A stretch of 7,888 nucleotides of DNA from positions 17,630 to 25,517 of the forward strand of contig NZ_JAKOOW010000007.1 of NCBI RefSeq assembly GCF_022288825.1, in the 5' to 3' direction. Of the stretch, positions 1 through 4,135 are shown piece after piece. Source of the stretch: Kingella pumchi. GTDB lineage: Bacteria; Pseudomonadota; Gammaproteobacteria; Burkholderiales; Neisseriaceae. Position 1 is the first letter of the stretch. The number at the start of each line of letters is the position of its first letter. The notes beneath the pieces are model-generated. The model was given only the letters and a program-made list of their open reading frames with translations, did not search any database and was not told where the DNA came from. A program made the translations under genes and the position numbers.

Positions 1-22
1 TGTCGTGCTAACGAAGTCGCGG

Positions 23-51
23 ATTATGCAGACTGGCCGCGAAAATTGCAA
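23..51 (-). promoter_or_regulatory. Outward-facing promoter-like element downstream of pgsA
   Basis: On the minus strand a TTGCAA (-35 like, 46-51) is followed by an exact 17-base spacer and CATAAT (-10 like, 23-28, five of six matches to TATAAT). The bases after the -10 are GC-rich (CCGCGAC), as in the discriminators of stable-RNA promoters. Transcription would start near position 15 and leave the window at position 1, so the gene served is not visible. It lies just after the pgsA stop codon and would serve a separate minus-strand unit. A tRNA or other stable RNA is one possibility by inference, since E. coli pgsA is followed by tRNA genes. Confidence 0.45.
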
Positions 52-69
52 GCACTTTTTGTGTGCGGA

Positions 70-633
70 CTACTTAAATTCCTGCCACGCCATTTTCAGA
101 TAATAGAACATCGACCAGATGGTCAGCACCGATGCGATAAACATCAGTATGTTACCGATTTGCGGCAGATTCAGGCCGAGAAAGTCGTTTTGGTAAATCA
201 GCAGGGCGAAAATCGCGGCCATTTGCGCGGCGGTTTTGAATTTGCCGATATGGGCAACGGCGACGCTGCTGCGCCGTCCCAGTTGCGCCATCCATTCGCG
301 CAGGGCGGAAATGGTGATTTCGCGGCCGATAATGACCATCGCGTAAACGGCGGCGGTGCGGTCGAGTTTGACCAGCAGTATCAAGGCCACCGCCACCATT
401 AGTTTGTCGGCAACCGGATCGAGAAAGGCACCGAAATCGGAAGTTTGATGCCAATGGCGGGCGAGAAAGCCGTCCAGCCAGTCGGTGATGCCGGCGGCGG
501 CGAAAATCAGGGCGGCCAGATAATTGACCGTTTGCGCATCGAGCCAGCCTTGCGGCAGGTAAAACAGCGCTGTAAACACCGGAATCAGCAGGATTCTCAG
601 CCAAGTCAGCAATATGGGTATGTTCCATCGCAT
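70..633 (-). CDS. pgsA: CDP-diacylglycerol--glycerol-3-phosphate 3-phosphatidyltransferase (phosphatidylglycerophosphate synthase)
   Basis: This 187-residue inner-membrane enzyme transfers the phosphatidyl group of CDP-diacylglycerol to sn-glycerol-3-phosphate. That is the committed step to phosphatidylglycerol and cardiolipin. The CDP-alcohol phosphotransferase signature D-x2-DG-x2-AR-x8-G-x3-D-x3-D is complete: Asp51, Asp54, Gly55, Ala58, Arg59, Gly68, Asp72 and Asp76. The PgsA-typical GRE (103-105) and GKFKT (130-134) motifs are also present. Hydrophobic segments lie at about 5-26, 37-50, 78-90, 94-110, 134-147 and 159-180. The length matches the family (about 180-190 residues). The start is the ATG at 631-633, which gives the usual MRWNIP-type N-terminus, but no strong Shine-Dalgarno precedes it. 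The stop is TAG at 70-72. It follows mltD on the same strand, but a terminator separates them, so it is probably transcribed on its own. Confidence 0.96.
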   Translation of the reverse strand: MRWNIPILLTWLRILLIPVFTALFYLPQGWLDAQTVNYLAALIFAAAGITDWLDGFLARHWHQTSDFGAFLDPVADKLMVAVALILLVKLDRTAAVYAMVIIGREITISALREWMAQLGRRSSVAVAHIGKFKTAAQMAAIFALLIYQNDFLGLNLPQIGNILMFIASVLTIWSMFYYLKMAWQEFK

Positions 634-672
634 AAGCGTGTCCGCATTCTCGATTATTATGGTGTCGGTATG

Positions 673-693
673 GTTTTCAGGCTGCCTGAAAAC
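673..693. repeat. 21-bp palindrome carrying two DUS dialects
   Basis: A perfect inverted repeat centred on T683. The minus strand reads AGGCAGCCTGAA (676-687), the DUS seen through the rest of the window. The plus strand reads AGGCTGCCTGAA (679-690), the variant described from Simonsiella-type genomes. It lies in the gap between the mltD terminator and pgsA, upstream of the pgsA start. As RNA it could form only a hairpin with a tiny loop, so a role in DNA uptake is more likely than one in termination. Confidence 0.85.
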
Positions 694-719
694 GGTTTTT
701 GTTCAAATGGATTGCCGCT

Positions 720-773
720 AAAAAGCCAAACCGCCAAGCTTCGGGGGAAACTTGGCGTCGGCATCGGTTTGGC
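720..773 (-). terminator. Rho-independent terminator of mltD with nested hairpins
   Basis: Just after the mltD stop codon the minus strand has a 9-bp outer stem (765-773 with 725-733) enclosing a 7-bp inner hairpin (751-757 with 732-738; the arms share bases at 732-733). The outer arm runs directly into five T residues (720-724 read on the minus strand). This is the expected order for intrinsic termination and should insulate pgsA from mltD transcription. Confidence 0.8.
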
Positions 774-775
774 GC

Positions 776-3115
776 TCAGCTCGCTGTCAGACGGATGGTC
801 TGGCCGGCTTTGATGTTGTCGTTGCCGTGGTTGAGCTTTTTAATTTCGCTTAATTTCAGATTATAGCGTGCCGCAATGGCATGCAGAGTATCGCCTTTGC
901 GCACGGTATAGGATGCCGGCACGGAAGGTTTGGCTTCGGCGGCTTTTCCGCCTTTGGCAACGGTTTTGACGGCTTGGGCGGCAGGTGCGGCGTTTTTGGC
1001 GGCAGCCAACGATACTTTCAGGGTTTGACCGGCTTGGATGTGCTCGCCTTTGATGTGGTTGGCGGCAGCCAAATCGGCCACGCTCATGTTGTAGCGTTTG
1101 GCGATGCTGTACAGGGTTTCGCCGCTGCCGACCTTATGCGTGCCGGTATTCGCCGCCAGAGAGCGGCTGGTTTCGGCTGCTTTGGCTTTTTCCGCCTCCT
1201 GCGCCGCTTTGGCTTTGGCCAACTGCTGTTGCTGCTGGCGCTGTTTGGCTTCGGCAATGCGCCGTTCGCTTTGTTCTTTCTGCTCTTTGGCTTCGGCGGC
1301 AGCAGCGGTTTGCTGAACCGCCTGCGCGGCCTGCTCTTGCTGGCGGCGCAGACGCTCTTGCGATGCCAGCGCCAGCGCCATCAGCTCGTCGGTCGGATCT
1401 TCGGCGGCAAAAGTGTTGCTCTGATTCGCGGCGGTGTGGGCGGTTTCAGGCTGCCTGCCGGAAACGGTATCGGCAGGTGTTTCTCTGGCGGTCGCAGCAG
1501 TTTTTTCAGGCTGCTCTGCAGCAGCTTGCGGACGGGTTTGCGCGGTTTGGACGCCAGCCGGTTCGCTTGGCTGTTTGACGGCGGATGCTGCAGTAGCAAA
1601 ACTCTGCGTCAGCGCGGCAGGTTGTTTGTCGGCAAGCGCTGCAACCGCGTTAGCGTTTACCGCCGGTTTTTCAGGCTGCCTGAAAGCGGTTACAGCTGCC
1701 GGACTGGCGGTTTTGTCGGTTTGGGCGGCAGCAAGGGTGGTAACGGGCGGCGCAGTTTTTTCAGGCTGCTTGGCCAGGACCGCGGCGGCTATTACGTTTG
1801 CAGGTGGCGCAAGTGCTACGTGCGGTTTGTCTTGGGCTTTGGCAGCGTCGGCCAAGAAAGGCGTGCCGACGGATACCGGTGCGGGCGGCGGGGTGCGCAC
1901 GGTTTGCTGTGCGGTCAGCACCGGTGCCTGCTCGTTGTATTTGTCGGGTACGGGATCAAAATCGGCTTTGGCAAAGCTGTTGAGCCCGTTTTTCGTGCTG
2001 TTTTTGCTGACCAGCAGGCTGCGGCCGGCGGCGATATGGGTACCGCTGATGCCGTTTAGGCGTTTGAGTTCGCTGACCGACATGCCGGTCATATTCGCCA
2101 GATCGGCCAGCGCGGTTGAGCTTTGTGCGGTGTAGATGTCCCACGACAGCAGGTTTTTGCTGTCGGATTCGCGGTAGTTGCGCTCAAAGGTTTGTGCGGC
2201 GGCTACCGGCAGCAGCATTTTGCGGTTGCCTTTGGGAATGAAGACCGGGGTTTTGAAAGCCGGATTGAGTGCCAGAAATTCGTTTTCGGAAATATTGGCC
2301 AGATGGGCGGCGGCCATAATGTCGAGCGGGCCGTTGACGGTTACCGTGCGGAAATAAGGCTCGTGCTTCATTTCGGGCAGGGTCAGGCCGAATGCCTGCG
2401 GGTTGTTGACCAGATTGCGCACGGCCAGCAGTTTGGGCACGTAGTTGCGCGTTTCGTTGGGCATTTTCAGGTTTTCGTAGGTCGGCGGCAGGCCGGCGGC
2501 TTGGGCGCGGCGGATGGCGCGGCTCATATTGCCCTCGCCCCAGTTGTAGGCGGCCAGCGCCAAAGACCAGTCGCCGAACAGGCCGTGCAGATACTGCAGA
2601 TAGTTGAGCGCGGCATCGGTGGCGGCGTAAACGTCGTGGCGGCCGTCGTACAGCGGGGTCTGTTCCAAGCCGAAATGGCGGCCGGTGGCGGGCATAAACT
2701 GCCACAAACCGGAAGCACCGACATGCGATTTGGCCTTGGTTACATAGGCACTTTCGATAAACGGCAGCAGGGCAATTTCGGCCGGCATGCCGCGTTTTTT
2801 CACCTCGGTGGCGATGTGGTACATATACGGCTTGCTGCGCTGGATGGTACGGTTGAAATAGGCTTTTCCCGAAGAGAATTTGCTCTCGTGGCTGCGCACC
2901 AGCGACTGGTTGACTTCGTTCATGCGGAAGTCCTGCCGCAGCACCGCCCACAGATCGCCGCCGTGTTTGGGCAGATCGGCCAGCGTGAAAACGGAAGTGT
3001 TCAGCTGCATCAGCGCCGATGCGGTTTTATCGGTGGTGCCGTTGTCGGCACAGGCCAGCGCCGGCAAAAGAAAAAGACCGCTGACGGCCAAAGTGATGGA
3101 CTTGATGGATTTCAT
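776..3115 (-). CDS. mltD: Membrane-bound lytic murein transglycosylase D with three LysM domains and a long DUS-containing linker
   Basis: This 779-residue envelope enzyme cleaves the MurNAc-GlcNAc bond of peptidoglycan, leaving 1,6-anhydro-MurNAc. An N-terminal signal peptide covers residues 1 to about 23. Cys22 is preceded by Ala-Leu-Ala, a poor lipobox, so cleavage by signal peptidase I (ACA/D) is an alternative to lipidation. The SLT domain spans about 92-240, with the catalytic Glu121 in PFIESAY, GASGLWQFMP (133-142) and AAYNWGEGN (188-196). LysM domains lie at about 324-370 (divergent), 659-702 and 735-778. Between them are a Pro/Ala/Gln-rich disordered linker (about 385-575) with repeated QPE(K) motifs and an Ala/Gln/Glu/Lys-rich coiled-coil-like stretch (about 577-650). 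E. coli MltD is about 450 residues, so most of the extra length is linker. The start ATG (3113-3115) gives a clean signal peptide; a GGAAG lies 12 bases upstream, farther than usual. Stop TGA at 776-778. Confidence 0.93.
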   Translation of the reverse strand: MKSIKSITLAVSGLFLLPALACADNGTTDKTASALMQLNTSVFTLADLPKHGGDLWAVLRQDFRMNEVNQSLVRSHESKFSSGKAYFNRTIQRSKPYMYHIATEVKKRGMPAEIALLPFIESAYVTKAKSHVGASGLWQFMPATGRHFGLEQTPLYDGRHDVYAATDAALNYLQYLHGLFGDWSLALAAYNWGEGNMSRAIRRAQAAGLPPTYENLKMPNETRNYVPKLLAVRNLVNNPQAFGLTLPEMKHEPYFRTVTVNGPLDIMAAAHLANISENEFLALNPAFKTPVFIPKGNRKMLLPVAAAQTFERNYRESDSKNLLSWDIYTAQSSTALADLANMTGMSVSELKRLNGISGTHIAAGRSLLVSKNSTKNGLNSFAKADFDPVPDKYNEQAPVLTAQQTVRTPPPAPVSVGTPFLADAAKAQDKPHVALAPPANVIAAAVLAKQPEKTAPPVTTLAAAQTDKTASPAAVTAFRQPEKPAVNANAVAALADKQPAALTQSFATAASAVKQPSEPAGVQTAQTRPQAAAEQPEKTAATARETPADTVSGRQPETAHTAANQSNTFAAEDPTDELMALALASQERLRRQQEQAAQAVQQTAAAAEAKEQKEQSERRIAEAKQRQQQQQLAKAKAAQEAEKAKAAETSRSLAANTGTHKVGSGETLYSIAKRYNMSVADLAAANHIKGEHIQAGQTLKVSLAAAKNAAPAAQAVKTVAKGGKAAEAKPSVPASYTVRKGDTLHAIAARYNLKLSEIKKLNHGNDNIKAGQTIRLTAS
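1223..1237 (-). repeat. Short CAG-type triplet run encoding five glutamines
   Basis: Five consecutive Gln codons (CAG with one CAA) encode MltD residues 627-631 inside the coiled-coil-like region. The run is short and already interrupted, so slippage would add or remove whole residues without a frameshift. Confidence 0.6.
1445..1456 (-). repeat. DNA uptake sequence, perfect 12-mer, inside mltD
   Basis: AGGCAGCCTGAA on the coding strand of mltD. It is read in frame as Arg-Gln-Pro-Glu, residues 554-557 of the linker. Confidence 0.9.
1505..1516 (-). repeat. Degenerate DUS (10 of 12) inside mltD
   Basis: GAGCAGCCTGAA on the mltD coding strand, differing from the perfect DUS at the first two bases. 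It is read in frame as Glu-Gln-Pro-Glu, residues 534-537, followed by Lys-Thr-Ala. Confidence 0.7.
1669..1685. repeat. 17-bp DUS palindrome inside mltD
   Basis: This contains a perfect AGGCAGCCTGAA on the minus strand (1670-1681), read in frame as Arg-Gln-Pro-Glu, residues 479-482. It also contains AGGCTGCCTGAA on the plus strand (1673-1684). It has the same dual-dialect geometry as the intergenic palindrome at 673-693. Confidence 0.85.
1760..1771 (-). repeat. Near-perfect DUS (11 of 12) inside mltD
   Basis: AAGCAGCCTGAA on the mltD coding strand, read in frame as Lys-Gln-Pro-Glu, residues 449-452, followed by Lys-Thr-Ala. It is the most N-terminal of the four DUS-like units in the linker. 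Confidence 0.8.
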
Positions 3116-3157
3116 AACTTTAAAATGCTTCCGTTAAAAGCCGTATTTTCAGAGTAT

Positions 3158-3187
3158 ATCGTAAGGGCAGCGCCCCAATGCTGTCAA
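3158..3187 (-). promoter_or_regulatory. Candidate mltD promoter in the divergent gap
   Basis: The minus strand carries a perfect TTGACA (3182-3187), an 18-base spacer and TACGAT (3158-3163, four of six to TATAAT). A better -10 match, TATACT (3153-3158), overlaps but would be 23 bases from TTGACA. Transcripts would have a leader of about 35-40 bases before the mltD ATG. I found no equally good promoter in the plus direction for the methyltransferase gene in this 120-base gap. Confidence 0.45.
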
Positions 3188-3225
3188 TCTGCAAGCAAAT
3201 CAAATGCCAAAATTTACAGACACCT

Positions 3226-3230
3226 AGGAA
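3226..3230 (+). promoter_or_regulatory. Ribosome binding site that fixes the methyltransferase start
   Basis: AGGAA lies five bases before the ATG at 3236-3238. The open frame continues far upstream, antisense to mltD, so this site is the main reason for choosing this start codon. Confidence 0.75.
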
Positions 3231-3235
3231 AGCCG

Positions 3236-3964
3236 ATGGCGGACCCCCGGATTTTGCCCGCGTGGCTTGCGCAAAACTCTTTAGGGCGTTATCTGCGCGC
3301 GCAGGAAAACCTCTTTTTTCAGGCTGCCTTAACCGACAGGCAGCCTGAAAACCTGCTGCTGCTCGGTTCTCTCGGCCGGCTGTTTGCCCTGCCGCCGCTC
3401 TCCGGCCTTACCGTGCATCAGGATGCGCAGCCGCCGGCGGATGTGCTGGCAGGCAGCCTGAAAACGCCGTGGCCGGATGTTTTTTTCGACTGCGTGCTGG
3501 CCGCCCATCCGTCTTGGGAGGCGGATCAGGCTGCCGTTTTCCTAGCCGAAATGCACCGCATTATCCGCCCGCAGGGCTGCTTGCTGCTGACCGGCTTCAA
3601 CCCGTATTCGCTGTGGCGGCTGGATAGGTGCCGCAAGCGCGTGCCGGATGTTTCAGGCTGCCTGCCGCTGCCGGTATTGAAATCCCGTCTTGCTGAAACC
3701 GGCTGGCATATCGAGAGCGGCCGTTTTCTCAATTATCTGCCGTCGCTGCGCTCCGAACGCGCCCTGCGGTTTTGGCGTTTTATGGAAGCGGCGGGCGACC
3801 GCTGGTGGCCGCATGCGGCGGCGGTGTATGCGTTGGTGTTGTCGAAGCGGGTGGCCGCCCCGATACTGCCCGAGCGCTCGCCGCAAAATGTCCTGCTGCC
3901 TGAAGCGGCGTTCGGTTTGAGCCGGCAGGGTGCTGCCAGCGCCTGCACCACAGAGCCGCGCTGA
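3236..3964 (+). CDS. YafS-like class I SAM-dependent methyltransferase (putative)
   Basis: A 242-residue cytoplasmic protein. The segment from about 82 to 127, with DCVLAAH (85-91), the helix up to RIIRPQG (108-114) and LLLTGFNPYS (116-125), matches the C-terminal half of a Methyltransf_11 fold. The GFNP motif is shared with E. coli YafS, whose gene is also close to and divergent from mltD. The SAM-binding motif I would be LLLLGSLGRL (40-49), but it lacks the usual acidic residue and full GxGxG pattern. The N-terminal GRYLRAQENLFF (17-28) also fits YafS-type proteins. Substrate unknown. The ATG at 3236 follows a good AGGAA; the upstream frame extension is antisense to mltD and was discarded. 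Stop TGA. The gene contains four perfect DUS, unusually many for 729 bases, in three different reading frames. Membership of the methyltransferase superfamily is likely; activity is less certain. Confidence 0.8.
   Translation: MADPRILPAWLAQNSLGRYLRAQENLFFQAALTDRQPENLLLLGSLGRLFALPPLSGLTVHQDAQPPADVLAGSLKTPWPDVFFDCVLAAHPSWEADQAAVFLAEMHRIIRPQGCLLLTGFNPYSLWRLDRCRKRVPDVSGCLPLPVLKSRLAETGWHIESGRFLNYLPSLRSERALRFWRFMEAAGDRWWPHAAAVYALVLSKRVAAPILPERSPQNVLLPEAAFGLSRQGAASACTTEPR
3316..3351 (+). repeat. Inverted DUS pair forming a hairpin inside the methyltransferase gene
   Basis: Two perfect DUS in opposite orientation (3318-3329 and 3338-3349) extend to 14-bp perfect arms (3316-3329, 3338-3351) around an 8-base loop. 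The hairpin starts 80 bases into the coding sequence and covers residues 27-39. DUS pairs of this shape are usual after genes, where they can act as terminators. Here it is inside a gene and has no U-tract after the stem. Confidence 0.85.
3451..3462 (+). repeat. DNA uptake sequence, perfect 12-mer, inside the methyltransferase gene
   Basis: AGGCAGCCTGAA on the coding strand. It is read in a different frame from the mltD copies, giving Gly-Ser-Leu-Lys (about residues 73-76). Confidence 0.9.
3652..3663 (-). repeat. DNA uptake sequence, perfect 12-mer, inside the methyltransferase gene
   Basis: TTCAGGCTGCCT on the plus strand, read within Ser-Gly-Cys-Leu (residues 140-143). It is the fourth perfect DUS in this gene. 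Confidence 0.9.
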
Positions 3965-3965
3965 G

Positions 3966-4004
3966 TTTTCAGGCTGCCTTGCACGCGGGCAGGCAGCCTG
4001 AAAA
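3966..4004 (+). terminator. Inverted DUS pair, probable terminator of the methyltransferase gene
   Basis: Two perfect DUS in opposite orientation (3968-3979 and 3991-4002) make 14-bp perfect arms with an 11-base loop. The stem begins one base after the stop codon. Inverted DUS pairs are a known terminator form in Neisseriaceae. The stem is followed by A residues rather than T, so termination may be weak or bidirectional rather than classical. It separates this gene from putA. Confidence 0.65.
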
Positions 4005-4013
4005 ACGCCTGCG

Positions 4014-4110
4014 GCCGTACGGCAGCAAACAATCTGTAAAATTCGTTCGCCTTTTAGGCCGTTTTCCATTAACATATATAGGTTATTTTTACCGCTTTTT
4101 ACACAATCAT
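4014..4110 (+). promoter_or_regulatory. AT-rich putA upstream region with a small palindrome
   Basis: After a perfect 10-bp palindrome (GCCGTACGGC, 4014-4023) the sequence becomes much more AT-rich than the flanking genes. It includes TATATA at 4075-4080, which would give a leader of about 50 bases. I could not pair it with a convincing -35 at 16-18 bases. A putA promoter here is inferred from position and composition. The palindrome could be an operator, but nothing proves it. Confidence 0.35.
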
Positions 4111-4124
4111 CCGACCTCAAACTT

Positions 4125-4130
4125 AGGAAA
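4125..4130 (+). promoter_or_regulatory. putA ribosome binding site
   Basis: AGGAAA is placed with AGGA seven bases before the ATG at 4136-4138. This is a strong Shine-Dalgarno and supports the chosen start. Confidence 0.75.
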
Positions 4131-4135
4131 ATACG

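Noticed and set aside
881..2059. 392-codon plus-strand open frame rich in Gly, Phe and Leu
   Set aside because: It is a mirror of the Ala/Gln/Pro-rich linker and LysM region of mltD on the other strand; it has no start signal or recognisable domain.
2123..3235. Upstream part of the long plus-strand open frame joined to the methyltransferase
   Set aside because: This part is antisense to mltD and gives low-information Gly/Val/Gln-rich sequence. The ribosome binding site before 3236 marks the real start.
3521..3540. Another possible DUS in the methyltransferase gene
   Set aside because: ATCAGGCTGCCG matches only 10 of 12 positions and fits ordinary coding sequence, so it was not counted.
3316..4004. 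Inverted repeats as ends of a mobile element around the methyltransferase gene
   Set aside because: The repeats are ordinary DUS pairs. The one at 3316-3351 is inside the gene, and there is no transposase or target-site duplication.
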